Below the pieces are notes generated by a model. The model was given only the letters and a program-made list of their open reading frames with translations. It did no database searches and was not told the DNA's origin. Position numbers and translations under genes: made by a program. DNA of 64,000 bases from Drosophila persimilis (Eukaryota; Arthropoda; Insecta; Diptera; Drosophilidae): assembly GCF_003286085.1 (NCBI RefSeq), contig NW_020825364.1, forward strand, positions 310,001 to 374,000, given 5' to 3'. Below are positions 23,928 to 38,455 of the stretch, in pieces; the stretch's first letter is position 1; each line of letters starts with the position of its first letter.

Positions 23928-26900
23928 CCAGCAGCAGCAGCCACAGCAGACACGCCTCTGATTAGAAAAAGGCAACACCTGTCGCAGCTTTTGATCATCG
24001 GGGAGCCACTCCAGACACAGACAGAGGCAGAGACAGAGGCAGAGACAGAGACCCTAAGCCGAAAACCGAAAACCTTAAACCTTAAACCCAAACCCCCAAC
24101 TAAAAACAAGAGCGAGGTGTATATTTTCACAACTTCTGACATGAGTGGGGATGTGTCGGCCCTGAACATGGAACATGGCATTGGCTTTGGCTCTGGCTTT
24201 GGCTTTGGCTCTGGCTTTGGCTTTGGCCCCCAGGCCCTTGGGCAGTGGTCAGAGAACTCAGTCGAGCTGTGGAGCCCCGTTGGCGATTATCAACGCCGTC
24301 GTTGATTTGCGTTTAGCTGCAGAACAGGGCGGAGGAGAGTGTTCTCTCAGTGCCAGTGCTGCTAGTCCCTCGCTTAATCAAACATGGAGGAGTCGAGCCG
24401 AGAAATCCCTTCTGGGCTTCAGCATTGCACCGGCCTGGCCTGGCCTGGCCTGTCTTGGATTGGACTGGACTGGACTGGACTGGCCCGGACTGGACTCCAG
24501 ACAGAAAGAAACGCGACGGGATGGGATGGGATGGTATGGGATGGAACCTGGACATGGTCCTGCCCCCATGGCAGCCTCTGACTGTACGTCCACTTGGCAT
24601 ATTTTCTAAACAACTTGCTGCATAAATCATCGGAGAGACGGAGGCTCCACCTCCAAACAGACAGCTACCAGATGCTCATCCGAATCCCCCTCTCCACTCG
24701 CATATATTTTGCGTGCAACTCGTTGCAACGATGAGCTGCAGTTGCAACTAATGAATTTATGATGAGATTTTGCCCAGTAGCCCCGTAGCTCCAGAATGCA
24801 ATTCAAATGGAAAGTCACCAAAAATTTCTGAGAGCCTACTCCAGCCTCCAGCCCCTGCCTCCAGACCCTGCCTCTTGATTTAGAAGAACTGGACTCCGAA
24901 ATGAGGGAAGGACTCCGCAGTGGACATGGGAGGGGCTGGACCTGGATCTGGACCTGGTCCTGGACCTCGAACGGGCGTTGACCGTTATCATCATCGTGGC
25001 GGCGGTGTGTGTGCTGTGTGCTGTGTGCTGTGTGTGGTGTGGCATCTTTATGGGGCACAGACATGCTGGCATCAAAAATTCTATTACGTGGGGCTGCATT
25101 TTGAATAAAATACGGGGTACGTCGCAACACGTCGCTGAAACACAACACTTTCGGCTGCGGTTTGAAGGCCTCTGCCTCAGCCTCTGCCTCGCAGGAAGGA
25201 AGAGCCCCACAGCCCCACAGCCCTACAGGACAGTGGCAGCAGGCTGTGCACTCAGACTGGATGTCGTATGCCTGCATACGATGGCTTTTCGCACACTTTG
25301 AACCACTGTGCGCCCGATGAAGGAGTCACAAAACCGCAGACGGAAAAAGGGGTTTCGCTCTCTGCGACTGCGACTGTGGCTGTGGCTGTGACTCTGTGCC
25401 CCTGCCTCTCTGTACTGTTCTGTTCTGTTCTGTTCCTGTCGCCATAATTCAAAAAACAGCAACATTCGCACGTTAAATGTAAACGAAACCATTCGAGTGC
25501 ATTCGTCGGCAGAAGGGAGGCACAGGGAAAGGGAAAGGGGAGGCAGAGACAAAGCTACGTCCAGATACGGTACCGAGAGACCGACCTGAACGGAACAGAA
25601 CGCAACGGAACGGAGTCGGAGTCGGAGACGGTGGACAAACAAACGACCTGGAGGTTGAGCCTGAACCTTGGACAAAGGGCAGCAGTAGCCAAAGCCGAGG
25701 TAGTGTGTGGCGGTGGCGGTGGCGGTGGCAGTGGCCAGACCCAGACCCAGACTCTCTCTCACTCTCGGGGGTTAAACGAACATCGCACGCATAACAAGGA
25801 AATCCTTTGGGACCTTGGAACAGACATTGGGACAATGCAGCCCAGAGAGAGACAGAGACAGAGAGAGAGACAGAGACAGAGAGAGAGAGAGGCAAGCTCT
25901 AGCCCTGGCCCTGGCCCTGGCTCTGGCTCTGGCTCTGGCTCCAGGTCCAGGTCCAGGTCCAAGTCCTGTTCCTGGCCGAATGTTTGCATTTTGTTTTGTT
26001 TTTGTTTTTGGCAAATAATTGAAAGGGTCGTCGTCGTCGTTGTTGTCGTTGTCGATGAGGATGTGGATGTGGATGTGGATGTGGACCAGCAGCAGCAGCA
26101 GCAGTTGGTCATTCAAGTGCCGCACTGTCGATTACATTTCAAGTAGTTTGACCCTCCTCCAAAAACACAGAGATCCCCCCTGCCTCTCGTGGCAGCCTCC
26201 TGGGGTCGCTCTGCGAATGCGGGGGTTAAAATTGCATAGACAAAAAGCTCTCTCGTTAACTCTTTTTGGGGGGTGGGGAGAGGGGAGAGGGGGGTTCTGT
26301 TCAGGGTTCTGTTTATATTTCATTTGTGAATCTGTGATTGGATGCTCAAGGGGGGGTGGGGGGAGCGCAACCACAGGCACACGACCCGAAAAAAAGGATT
26401 GCACCGATTTAAAGCCCCAAAACGGCTCTTCACGGCTCTTCGGAATTCAACGCTCGCTCATTTCGGATATTTTCCCATATGGAAGGACCGCGGCTCTGGG
26501 GGCTTACACGCGACTTATGTGTCATTTGTTAGCTCATTATATCGCCGCGATTCCGCTTGCCGTGTCGTGACCCACATCTTGCAGCCGAGCCGAAAAATGT
26601 GTCACATTTAAATGGCAGCCTCTTATGACAGCCTTAATGAAGTTTTTAGCAGGGCTTTTATCGGCTGACTGCCACTGCCACAGTCAGAGCCGCCGCCACC
26701 GCCGCCGCAGCCACATAACCGAATATTATAAAAAATGTCTGAAACATTCATTTTGTGGTCGCTTGGTTGCCTCTGCCTCTGCCACTGCCGCTGCCTCTGC
26801 CACTGCCTCATGTGGTGCATTTCAGCTTAATTTCTTCGCAGAAAACCCAACCGCCAAGAGGGCCCTCGGACTAAAAAAAAAAAAATATGAAATATTTGTT

Positions 26901-27320
26901 AATGAAGTCATTTTGCGGCTTAGCTGTGCGACCCGCAGATTGCCTCCACCTCCTCCTCCACCTCCAGCGCCACCTCCACCTTCGCCCACTCGGAAAAAAA
27001 AACTCGTATAAGAAATCCATATAAATTCTGCCCTGATGATTTACGAAAATCAGTGCCCGAGGGGGCACCTACACGCCGCCGCCGCACGCCGCACACTGAG
27101 AGAAATTGAGCAGAGATTAAAGCCAGCCTTTCGGGCAGGGACTTACGATAGCTGCGGCCCACCACATCGAAGGCATCGAGGGCCAGTGGAGAGCCCATGG
27201 AGAGCTTAAACTCTTAGATTCTAATATCAATAATTCCCCTAAAAACAATACGAGAACGCGGCGGCTATCGTCTGGATGGTTTCCTGAACGCCCACGCCCC
27301 GAAAGCCGATACGCAACAGA
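21703..27320. other. Long non-coding, microsatellite-rich stretch
   Basis: No gene supported. Repeats seen: GGTCTG/GGGTCTC near 22030-22065, GAGTCG hexamers near 22415-22490, GCC triplets near 22680-22712, GGGCCT near 22888-22915, and a GA tract at 23900-23925. GGCTTT/GGCTCT hexamers lie at 24183-24230, GGCCT and TGGAC pentamers at 24430-24480, CAGAGAGAGA near 25845-25890, GGCCCT/GGCTCT/GGTCCA near 25905-25965, and GTGGAT near 26060-26085. The long frames at 25630-26150 on both strands are products of these repeats. Confidence 0.55.
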
Positions 27321-27380
27321 AAGGCCAGAGACCAGGCCAGAGACCAGGCCAGAGACCAGGCCAGAGACCAGACCAGACCA
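27321..27380 (+). repeat. 13-bp tandem repeat (GGCCAGAGACCA)
   Basis: Four to five near-perfect copies of GGCCAGAGACCAG/GGCCAGAGACCA followed by decayed GACCAGACCA. Seen directly. Confidence 0.9.
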
Positions 27381-28054
27381 CAAGAGACCCGCTTTTAAGC
27401 TCTTTTTCGTATTTCGGGTTCAATAAATTACAAGTTTAAACAATTAATTTCCGTCGAAACTGTGCTTTGGTCGCATCGTCTTGGAGGAGGAGTACACCGG
27501 AAGCTGGGACGACGACAGCGACGGGCCCACGCTCTCTCTGTCGCTCTCTGTCGCTTCTCTGTCGCTTCTCTGTCTCTTCTCTGGGGGCTTTCCAATGGCT
27601 TTCCCCCCACGGGTGCCACTAATTAAGTGTAAATCACTTGTAAATTGTTGCTTAATTAATAAATCTTGTTAATTTGTTTCGTTTCGTTACGTTTTTTCGA
27701 ACGTTAGAAGCCAGGCCGTGGAGGAGGGGGAGGGGGAGCTTGAACTTTGACCTCTAGGGAAGGGAAGGGTACGAAAGGGTACGAAAGGGGAAGGGGGGAT
27801 GGGGTGAATGAGTAAGTGTTTTGCCTCACCTCCTGATAACAATCGCATTTCGTTTGGGTTTTTCGGTCGCCCGTTTTTGGTCTCTTGACCATTTTTGGCC
27901 CATTCTGCCGCCGACCATCTGCTTCTGTTGACCACACTCTCTGCTGGCCGCTTGTTTCTTGTTTCTAATCAAATGCAGTAGTTGCTCCCGAAAAATTCAA
28001 TCAACATATTTCAGCAGCACTAACGAATTTACAAAATAGGCAATCCAAAGGATG

Positions 28055-28087
<33 letters not shown>

Positions 28088-31000
28088 TGCCGCCTCAGCA
28101 GACGGACGGCAGAGGCCAGTCCGGGCCAGATGATGATGATGATGAGCCTCTGCCTCTGCCTATGCCATGTGGCAGTGGCAGTGGCATGGCTATGGGGTTC
28201 TCTCTCTCTCTGTCTCCTCTGCATACGCTGATTTTGTTCATTTTTGGAGCAGCAGCAGGCTGCCGAGTAGAGAGACTGCTCCTCCCTAGGCAAATCCGCT
28301 GACCAGTTGACCAGTTGACCACCAAAACTGCTGGACTGCTGCTGGAGCTGGACCTGGAGCCCACTCTGATGCCCACAGACAACGCAACGCAACGCTGCTT
28401 CTGCCTGCCTGCCTGCCTCCGTCCGTCTCTCGTGCAATTTGTAAACATTTCCATATTTGGGGGTTTACGCTTCTGCCGGCAAAAGTCTCTTTCTTTCTAC
28501 CTTTCTGCCTTTCCATTTTTTCCATTTTCCCGCTCCGTTTTTCTCAATTTTTCTCCATTTTTTTCGTGTGTTTCGTGTGTGGAAAAGTTTGCTGATTAGA
28601 GAAGTAGGAAGTAGTCTCCAGGTCTGACCCAAGGGACTGCCGGCTGGCTGGCTGGCGACTCATGTATGGGAAAGTGATGGATCAACGACTGACAATCGAG
28701 AGATTGGGCGATGCAGGAAATTGGAATGCCAGGGTATACTCCGAAAGCACAAATGGGGGAGTCTTTTGGGCTCCAGAATGGCAGGAACTGCCTCCGATGA
28801 TGAGTGCTAGAGGGTTCCAGGAACAGAAACACACGTGAGAGTCCTTCGGATTAACCTTTGAATGGTATACCGTGGTAAAAAAGGTGGAAATTCCAGGCAT
28901 ATCATTGCATTTGGGGGCAGAGGGATGGCCCGGGTCGGTGGTCCACAGGGATCATAAAGGACGATCCAATTTAGTGCGAAAACCTTTGGAAAAACCCACA
29001 GATATTTACCAAATATATAAATTGATTGTTGTTGATTCCACAGACATCGGATTCCAGTTCCAAATGAATCCAAAATCCGAATCACTTGTGCCTGCGCTTC
29101 TAAGATCTTCGTTGCAATGGAAAATAGATAGACACTTCTATTCGTTTCGTTAGATACATCATCGATATATATCCCCGAAAGGAAAGACCTAGGTGTCTTC
29201 TGTTCCAACGAGACTCTGCATTTTCCGTCCTCCGATGCCGTAGAGTCCTCCCATCTGTAGGCTCGAAGGCACCTGGGATGGAGGAAACTATCGAAGCGAA
29301 GGTATTTTCTATTTTCTACAACCAGGGACTACTTTTCTCTCACTTTCTTTGAGGTGTTTTCGTTTCTTTCTTTCGGAGCATCGGGGTAATCGGGGGTACC
29401 TTCGGAAGACCTTCTGTCTTCTGCCCTGGGCCTCCTTGAGAACTGTGGGGGTGGGGAGATGGAGTTGCTGGGTATTCCTGGATATTCCTCAATCATTATC
29501 TTTCATTCCCGAGGAACATTAGCAAATCAGAACGGGCTCGTTAGCAGCCGATGGGCAATTTAACTATCCAGGCGGTGGACTCGTTGAGCACAGTGCTGTG
29601 TGGGGAGGGGGTAGGGGGGGAGGGGGGGAGGGGCGAATAAAGGCGAAATAAAATACACGCATTTTACATGCTCGTAAACGTGTGTTACATATGCCCATGG
29701 AGGAGAGGGCCGACGCACAGACACGCCGGGGGGGGCCTCCTCTGGTGCTCCAAAGGGGGTAGGTAGGATACCGCTCTCTCTCTCTCTCTCTGTCTCTGTC
29801 TCTCTCTCTCTCTGTGTCTCTCTGTCTCTGGAATATATATAACATCAACTACTTTATGCATAAATTCAGCAAGATTGCGAAGCTACCCCATGGCGAGCTA
29901 ATGTTGTAAATTATAAATATGACACCTACTCCTAGTCCCCGTAGGAGAGAGCCTCCACCAGAGGAGTAACAGAAAGCCGTGGGCAGGCACACTGGCAGTG
30001 GAACTGGCACTGGCACTCGAGTATCTTGGGCACACCGAATGCACAGCTGCCTGTGTAAATTTATATCCGTCGACATGCCCAACACTCGCACAGATACACG
30101 CACACACGCAGGCGCACACGCACACACGCACACAAGTGACAGGAAATATCCTGGGCCCAAAGTCTTGGCTCTTGGCTCTTGGGCTGCCAAATGGGTCTCT
30201 GGGAGCCAACTTAATTGGTTGCCAAGCAGCGGGAAATCGCCGCCGGAACGCGCTTAATTAACCAAAATGCATTTCGAGTTTAGAATCGGAATCAGGGTTG
30301 CATTGCAATTGGAATTGGGAGTGGAAATGGAGGTGGAATGGTGGAATGGTGGAATGGGAGTGGGAATGGGAACGGGGAGTGGGAACGGGCCTTCTTTTCC
30401 TTTTCAGTTTGCGGCTAATTTCCGCCAAAAGCCCAAAAACGACCCGGGAAGGAATTTCCAAAGTGAGGAAGGGAGGGGGAGGGAACTTTTCGCTCTCTCT
30501 ATTAAGTGAGATATGCTCTTTGAGACGCCTTGAAGTCGGGCTGTGGTCTAGCTCCCTACACTGGCCCACAAGGCACGCGAATCGAAGACAGCGGTGGGGA
30601 AGGAGACTCTCTATGCTGCCAAGGTGCTGCTGCTCCTGCTGTCTAGTGTTGGCCAAGGGAGAAGAGTAGGGGTGAGGGGTGAGGGGCCTACTAACAACAA
30701 AAGCTTCTCGGTGGCTGTTACGCATGCGCCTGCTTTCTGCTGCTCCTCCGGCTTCTGTTCTTGCCTTGAATGTTTTTGGCCCAAAGCACATTGTCTCCTC
30801 TCTCCCTCTCTCTCTCCCTCTCTCTCTGGCTGCTTGTTGTAGAAGAATGTAACGGTGCTTTATGGTAAGTTGGTCGATCGAACGTTGTCCCAATCCCAAT
30901 TCCAATTCCAATCCCAATCCCAATGTCCGATGCGTGTGTGCGGATCGAAGCGGAGGCCTCCTTTAGGTTTTGGTTGTTTTTTTTTTTTCGTTCGGTTCGT

Positions 31001-34000
31001 TTGTTTCGGTTTTTCGGTAGCTCCCGAAAACAAAGGCCAATTTCCAAGTAGATTTAATCACGCGCTAGCTGCCAGCCCAGGCAACAATGGGTTAAGCGTG
31101 TGTGTGTGCGTGTGTGTGTGGGTAAAACGCATAAGAAGCACACACACACACACACACACACGGAAAACAAAGAAAAAGACAAAAAGAAAAAGAAAAAGCA
31201 TTTTTCCCGACTACTAGAAAACTGCATTCCCCGCTTCCAGACTCTCTCGGACTCTCCCCGGACTCTCCGCGGGCTCTCCCGGGCTCTGGCCATTGGCTTT
31301 GGCTTTGGCTTTGGATTTTTCCAATGAAAAATAATAATAATTGACAGGCAGAGGAGGCGCTGCAAATGTGGGAATTTGGATTATTAACGAATTGTTTGTT
31401 TGCCGCAACAGCAACAGCAACAGAAAGCCTGAAAGCCTGAAAGCCAAAGGCATTTGCAAGCCTCCGACGACCGCCGACCGACGACCGACTGTGGAGACGC
31501 ATAAAATTTATGCCCTAGCACCAGGTCTAGGCCTGGGCCCTGGATCCTCCCGAGTTGCCGCTTGCCGCTTGCTGGGGCAAAACCAAACGCTTCGATCACG
31601 TACGCGACGCAATTAAATGACAATTCTTTAGCTACTTGCCAATTGGCATGCGCTGCCGCTGCCACAGCTACAGGCTCCACTCCCCTCCCCTCCCCTCCAC
31701 TGCCTGCGAGTCCTCCCTGCAGCTCCATTCAGGCAACACTCCGAACGGGGAGAGGAAGCAAAGTAAGGCATAAGAATGATGCCAACTATTTAGCGCATCC
31801 AGCAGATACAGTAGCTAAGCAGCAGCCCCAGCCCCGGCCCCAGCTCCAGCTCCAGCTCCAGCCCCAGCCCCAGTCGCCGCCAAAAGGCAATTAAATCTTT
31901 GCAGTTGTTTTAGTTTTGCCTCCGCCATCGAACTCCGCTGCTGAGATTCCTCGACTGCCGTCTGATTAAGGGCTTGTTGGCCATAGATTGTGGCCAGGAG
32001 AGCTCCCGAGTCCCGTCCCCGCGACCAGGGACAGGCGTACTCTGGCATTTCTATGGCTTTCGAATCGCTGTTTGTCGGAGGAGGCCCAAGAAAATTGTCA
32101 ACTACAGCGAGCAGAACAACAGCTTTTGGCATATTTGAGGTGCCTGCGGTGGAGGCGCGGGAGGGGGGGCGCGGAGCCCCTTGGGAATTATAGCCAAAAT
32201 AGGACTGAGCATTGTACTTTCCTTTCCTTTCGGCGGATAAGAAATCACACAAAACCGATTCATATCTCCGCTCCACTCCGGGTCCCGGCCCTGGCCCTGG
32301 CCCTGGCCGTGGTCCTGGCTTTTGCCGGATTGTCAATTAAAACAAAGGAAACATTCAACACAATTTGTAATTGAAACTTATCTCCGGTGCTGCTGCTGCT
32401 GCTGCCGATGCTGATTCTGGGGGGAATGCGTTAAGTGCAATGGAATGCCAACAGAATACCCCGAATCCCATAACCAAAGTTCATTTAAAAACCGAAACCA
32501 AGAGGAGAGTCATTTGCGATTCTCTCTCTCTGTGTCTCCCTCTCTGTGCTGTGCTGTGCTGTGCGGCTGCAACGGCGTTTGCTTAACGGTTTTAAGTGGC
32601 AATCACTGGCACCAACTCGCCGGCAGCCATGATAACAGACGACAGACCCGAAAAAGGAGGCAAAACCAGAAGGTACCACAGAGCGGCAGAGCCACAGAGC
32701 CGCAGAGCCACAGAGCAATGCCAAAAAATCAGTGAAAGATCAGCAAACAAAACTTGGACTTGGACTTGGAGTTGGACTTGGACTGCAGCCTCGACGCTGA
32801 CTCTGACTCTGACTCTGAAGTCCATGGAAGCTTGGACTTGCGAGAGCCGGCAATTACCGAAATTCCCAAAAATGAAGAAATTTTCAAATAAACGAAGCCA
32901 AAAACTTGGGTAACAAACAAAGTGAGAACTTAACTGTGGAAACTCCCCCTCCTTGGAGCCCCGCTCGGCCCCACCGTGCCCTGTCCTCACAGAGCTGTGT
33001 GTTTTGTGTGGGACCCGCGACCCAGACTTGGACTTCGACTTGGACTTGGACTTCGTTTTCGACTCCTCCGACAGCGGGCCAGCAATTACAGTCAAGTGAA
33101 TAAACGAAAACCAAACCAAGAGCCAAGTCGAAAACCCTAAAAAACCGCACACACACACACACACACACACACCCGCTCCCCTGCTCCCCTGCTCTGTTTT
33201 GGCCATTTACTCGGCCTTTTTTTTCGCTGGAATTCATCATCATGCGAATTATCCAGAGTCCGGGCCATCCAAGGCAAAGGCAAAGGCAAAGGCGATGGCA
33301 AAGGGTTCTTTTTTTCGGCAATAGGATTGGCTTCATGGCTTCATGGCTTCATGGCTGTGGCATGGCATGACTGGGCATGGCCTGGGCCCTCGGTCTCGTC
33401 TCGTCTCTGGGCCACGGCTGTGGGCCTGGCCTGGTTCCCTGTCTGGTCAAATACGGCCATGGCAATTTAGTTGTCATAGCACTGGAAGAATTATCGCTTG
33501 TGGCGGGCGGTCCACCAAAAATTTTGTTGTCAACTTCGCCAATTGGCCGGCTCCGTATGCAGGAAGGGACTGGTGGAGGGGGGATCGACGGATCGAGGGG
33601 GGGTGGGGGTTGGGGATCGAGGGAGTGTGAGCTGAGGCTTCCTCCAGACACGCTGGCAAGGTCGGACAGTGGTCGGGAGTTTATTAACGAAGCAGTGCCG
33701 GAGTGCCAGAGTGTCGGAGTGCCGGAGTGCCAGGAAAGGATAAGGAAAGGGTATAATAGGGGTCCAAGGGGTCCATGGAAGAGCGAGCATACGAGCGCGG
33801 CTTGGAGATTCTTCCTAGAAACCAAGGAATCGTAAGGAATCGGTGACGGAGGACTTTTCAAGTAATCGGAGGATGCTATAACGAAAAATATACGATTTTC
33901 CGTGAGGAAGCAAGTCCCCTGCACAGTTTCTTCGCTCGTGGCGCCTACCCCCGGCTCACTCGCCTCGAAATGTGCAACGAGGAGCCAGAAATTGTGTCTT

Positions 34001-37000
34001 TAATCGAAATAAGCTCAAGCAAAGCCTGGGAGCAGACATGCAATACCCCTCTCCGTCCCTGCCCCTGTCCCTGTCCCCAGTAGAGCATCTCCTAGTCGAC
34101 TTCTTCGATTTTTGTTCTGGAAATGTTCGTTGATTTCGGATCCCATCCAGATCCCGTCCAGAGTGCCGTGTGTTTAAGTAATTTGCCACAGAGAGTGAGG
34201 ATGAGATGTGGCACACACACACACACACGCACAAACGAGGTGTTGTTGTTGTTGCTATATTTACTTGCCACAGCGACGCCACAAGAGCAGCTTTCACAAA
34301 TGATTATGCTTGATGTGCAGTTAATTTGTGGTTTTTGCATTGCATCCGACTCCGAATCCCACTCCGACTCCGAGTCCGAATCGAACCGAATCGTTGGAAT
34401 TGAGGCGACAGAAGTGCGAACCAGACAACGCATTAGAGGAGGAAGAGGGCCTCAAAGGAGGACAAGGAGCCCTGCGGGGGGTAGGGAGTGGGGAGTGGGG
34501 AGTGGGGGTAGGCAGCACCGATGAGTGGCCCTAAATAGCCGTTATACTGGATTATTGCGCCATATTTCATTAAGGCCGCGAAACAAAGTCTCGGCCCGAA
34601 ACGAGGCGCTGGACCTTTGGAGACTGCCTGAAGGCTGAAGCCACCATCGCCATCGCCATCGCCATCGCCACAGGCCTGGCCCGTCCACGTCCACGTCCAT
34701 GTCCCATCACACAGGATGGCATAATCTCTATAGGCCACATTTATTTCCATGGGTCACTGATAGTGCGGCTATCAAAACACGGGAACACTTTTAAAATCGC
34801 AATGAAAAGCGGCAAATGGGATGCACGCGCTAATAAAATGCCGATATTTTATGGCCGAAAAGAGGGGGACACGGCCAAAGGGGGGGAGGGGGAAGAGCAG
34901 AGGGAGGAGGAGGACGAGGAGGAGAAGGAGGATCCATCCACAGAAACGTTGAAGGCGGCGGCAAGTGTGAATCTGCATACGGAGGGGCTGCATCTCGAGA
35001 GTGTGTGCCTCCCCCTTGGTGTCCCTCTCTGTTTGGGTGCCTTTTTTTTCGGCGCCAGCGACTCTTCAGCCTGTGTGTGCCCACACATCCGCCGCACAAC
35101 AGACGACCAGACATCATCCAGAGGGAGAGGGAGGGCGACGGCGACGACGACGACGACTCCAACGATGGACCTCCGAAAATGAATTGCAAGTCATTCGGAG
35201 AGACTGCACTGCTGTGTGGTGTGCTGTGTGGTGTGCTGTGTGGTGTGCCATATCCAGAACACACGTCACTCTGTCTAGGATAAAGCCAAGAGCGATGTTG
35301 CACACACACACACACACACACAGGACCCAGCAGTGGAGCTTGGAGCTTGGAGCTCTGGAGCGTCGCTTAAGTGCACATTACTCGCATCATTTGTAATGCT
35401 AATCAAAGCAAGTCTCTGAGCCACCACAGGCCGGAGCTGGAGCTGGAGCTGGCCAAGAGCATGGGGCCATATCTTGAGTTGTGCGCGGAATTAACCTACA
35501 TATAATGCTGGATTCTGTGGACTCTGCGGACTCTGAGGACCGGACTGGACTGTGGTCGCTTCTTGGCCTGACAAATCTGCTACGCCCACGCTGATTAACA
35601 ATCGCTGGTGCAACAAACAACTGATAATGAGCGATTGACTCGACAAATGCGACTGAAACGCAGGACGAAGTGCGGATATCTGTAGGTGGAAGATATTGCT
35701 CTCCTTTAGAGGATGGAAGGATGGATGGATGGATGGATGGGTGGGTGGGTGCTTTAATTAGTGCAGATCCTAGGGGAGTGGATCACTGATTGGGTTTAAG
35801 GAATGCACTCCAGATAGATACAGAGATGGAGTTCCCTCTCTCTCACTCCCACCCAAAGATCTGCAGAGCCCACCCACGCCTCTAGCAGAACTCTCCCTTT
35901 CAGCCAAAGTATCTCCACCCCCGAACCTACAACCTCTACGGCTACCTCTACCTCCACCTCTTGCATGCCCCTTGCCCCTCTCCCCTCTCCCCTCTCCCCT
36001 TGCCCGTTCGCATATCGTGGATGTTAAGTCATAACAGCAAATGTACCGTAAAGCAAACATGTTTCAGCCATATGCCATATAAGCCAAAACGCTTTGTACA
36101 AATTCCGACAACAGCGAAGGCCCCCCAGCTCCCATCCCCCCAGCCCCCACCCTATGCGGAGAGGGCAGAGGCAGAGGCAGCCACGCAGCTGAACAATCGC
36201 GTCATAATCGTTTGTAGCGACTAATTTATGATCTTAATGGCGGCTAATTAACACCATTTTCCACAATTGAAAGATTTTCCATTAAATAAAACACTTTATG
36301 GAATTGCCCAGCAACACGCAGGCAGTGCCCCGCCGTCCCCGCCGTCCCCGCCGTCCCCGCCGTCCAGGCATGTCCACAGACCAGTCCCCAGTCCCCAGTC
36401 CCCAGTCCCCAGTCCCCAGTCCCCAGTCCGCATCCAAAGAAAGAAGTCAACTCATCCACATCCCCAGTGCCAGTGGCAGTGGCAGCGGTGCTGCGCGCTT
36501 CACTAACCTTTTCCTCTGGTTTTTCCCCCTCTCGCACCGTACCGCACCCCCCTCTTCGTCTGCTTTTCCCCCTGGCTTTTCTGTGGCGGAAGTTCCGCGG
36601 CAGTTCGATGCGTTTCCAGATCAAATGGAGCAAAACACACAAAACTTCAGCCAGAAGCCGGCAGCCAGCAGCCGGCAGCCAGCAGCCAGCAGCAGAGCCA
36701 CCATAAGGCGATGAGCGAAGACCAAGAGCAAACAAAGCCAGACCCCAAACGAGAGAGAAGGGCCAGAAGCAGCAGCGCTAAGGGCATGGCCAACAGGGGG
36801 ACGGCAGTGGGGGAGGGGAGGGGAGGGGGTTCCTTGGGAAGGGAGTGGCTGGTGGATGGCGGCTGGGAGGTGAGACAGCAAATTGACGGCGCTGCAAATC
36901 GACAAAAGTCACTGGCGATTCTTAACGCATGAATGGCAAAAGTCCGGCCCATAGAAAATACAAAATAGAAATAGAAACAACAGCGGCAGAAGGGAATATC

Positions 37001-37088
37001 GGGGGGAGTATGTAGAAACCGAAGAGGGAATACCCTTTGCAGAATAATATGAGAATCGAATACCCCTCGAACACCCATAGAAACCTAC
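27381..37088. other. Long non-coding stretch, no supported gene
   Basis: 28600-29560 and 33480-33960 are sequence of normal complexity. They contain open frames of 133 and 191 codons on the minus strand, but these have no domain and no consistent codon bias. Repeats include GCC triplets (28052-28080), CT/GT tracts (29773-29828), AATGGG/GTGGAA (30330-30370), AATTCC/AATCCC (30895-30925), CA tracts (31139-31161, 33151-33172) and GACTTG/GACTCT (32755-32818). GGAT tetramers (35717-35738), CCGTCCCCG (36336-36365) and CAGTCCC heptamers (36383-36428) also occur. Confidence 0.5.
36336..36428 (+). repeat. Adjacent CCGCCGTCC and CAGTCCC tandem repeats
   Basis: Four copies of a 9-bp CCCGCCGTC unit, then seven or so copies of the heptamer CAGTCCC. 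Seen directly; any open frame here is repeat-derived. Confidence 0.9.
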
Positions 37089-37227
37089 CCAATCGAAGCC
37101 CGTGACGTGAGGATTGCATAGACCGAGGAGTGCTGCCGCATGACGCGCGGCCATTCGTGACAGGATGGGAATTCTGAATCGTTGTATTTTGGGTTGAGCT
37201 CTGGTGTTCCCTCGGCCTGTTTTTGGG
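37089..37227 (-). other. Exon-like open segment with splice-site-like flanks
   Basis: On the minus strand a 139-nt segment is preceded by a long pyrimidine tract ending CTATTTTTAG and followed by GTAGGT, a good donor. One frame reads QKQAEGTPELNPKYNDSEFP then SCHEWPRVMRQHSSVYAILT, with Drosophila-like codons and mixed composition. However, all three minus frames are open here, so chance is a real alternative. I do not recognise the product, and no partner exon was identified. Confidence 0.2.
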
Positions 37228-38455
37228 CTAAAAATAGACTCCATGCCTCGTTAGAGTATTCGGAGGAAAAACAAAAAAGAAAAAGTGTTGGACAAGGCAT
37301 TTGAAATGCAGTCACAGGCCCAGGCCCAGGCCCAAGCGCAGGCCCAAGCTCAGGCCATTCTCTGAGCTGTCGCCGCCCGTTTGGCTGCCAGGACTGGGAC
37401 TTGGGGAATGGGTAATGGGGGAATGGGACTTGGGGAATGGGGGAATGGGAATGGAGCAGAGTGCAGCGACTGGGACTTGGGAACGGGTGTCCAATCGCTT
37501 GTGACGAACGATGCGATCTCTGAGGCGGCGTCGGTCGGCACAGAGAGTCACAGAGAGTCACAGAGTCACAGTCACAGCTGACAACTCACTGAGCGCGCAA
37601 TGATTAATCGCACAATTGTGCGCCAATGGGCAAACGTTCCAACAGTTCCAACAGTTCCAGCAGTCCAACAGTTCGGCAGCTAACAGATACAGATACAGAT
37701 ACATGGCAGCGATAGATGGAACGAAGGAAGGCAACGGCAGAGGCCTCTCTCCCTCTCTCTCTCTGGCTTTAAGGTGGACCTGCAGTCGATGCGGCGATCG
37801 TCTGGCCTGTCCGTCTGTCCGTCTGTCTTGTGTGCCCTTTTTCTGCTAGTTTTCGTTTTTAATTGCAATCAAAAGTGTTGCCGGAAGCCATTTACAAACG
37901 GCTGTCAGCAGAGTGCGGCCGACTTTTATCGGAATCAATCAATAGGCAAGCGATTGCCGCCGCTCTTTACGCTCTGATTGAGGGGAGACCCACGCAACCC
38001 CCAAAAAACCAAAAAACAAAAAGAGAACAGAGAACAGAAAAACCGAAACACTCCGCTTAACCTTGCAACTCAAGCGTGGCATGTAATTGAATTTAAGAAC
38101 AGCAGAAGGCTGATTAAAATTCCACTGGAAAATCGGTTGGGGGCGGGAAAGGGGTTTTGTTGTAACTATAAGGAGGAATTCGAGGCATGTCCAAAATGTG
38201 GCCACGATCAAGAGCCAAACAGGCAACAGACTGGGGGCTGTGGCACCTGTGGCACCTGTGGCACCATCCTCGTCCGTCCGTGTCTGGGGCCACGATCCAA
38301 GGCGCTCTCCCATGCGGTGCCTCGCGCTTATCAGCCTTGCAGCATTGCAATCTATGTAATGCGCTCCCAATTGCCAAACGACTGGGACTGCGACTGGCAC
38401 TGGGAGAGGAAAAGCAAAAGGAAAAGGAGATCTACGATCAGCAATCGACGGCCCA

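Noticed and set aside
25631..26146. Long frames on both strands (171 and 117 codons)
   Set aside because: They consist of CAGAGA, GGCCCT and GTGGAT repeats translated into repeat peptides; both strands are open at once.
28807..29208. 133-codon minus-strand frame
   Set aside because: No domain, A/T-ending codons unlike the real genes here, and no flanking signals.
30570..30585. AAGGCACGCGA, resembling the start of microRNA miR-124
   Set aside because: The match stops after about nine bases and no hairpin partner is visible nearby.
33349..33924. 191-codon minus-strand frame
   Set aside because: Its second half is a translation of GGGG/TGGA-type simple sequence; no family features.
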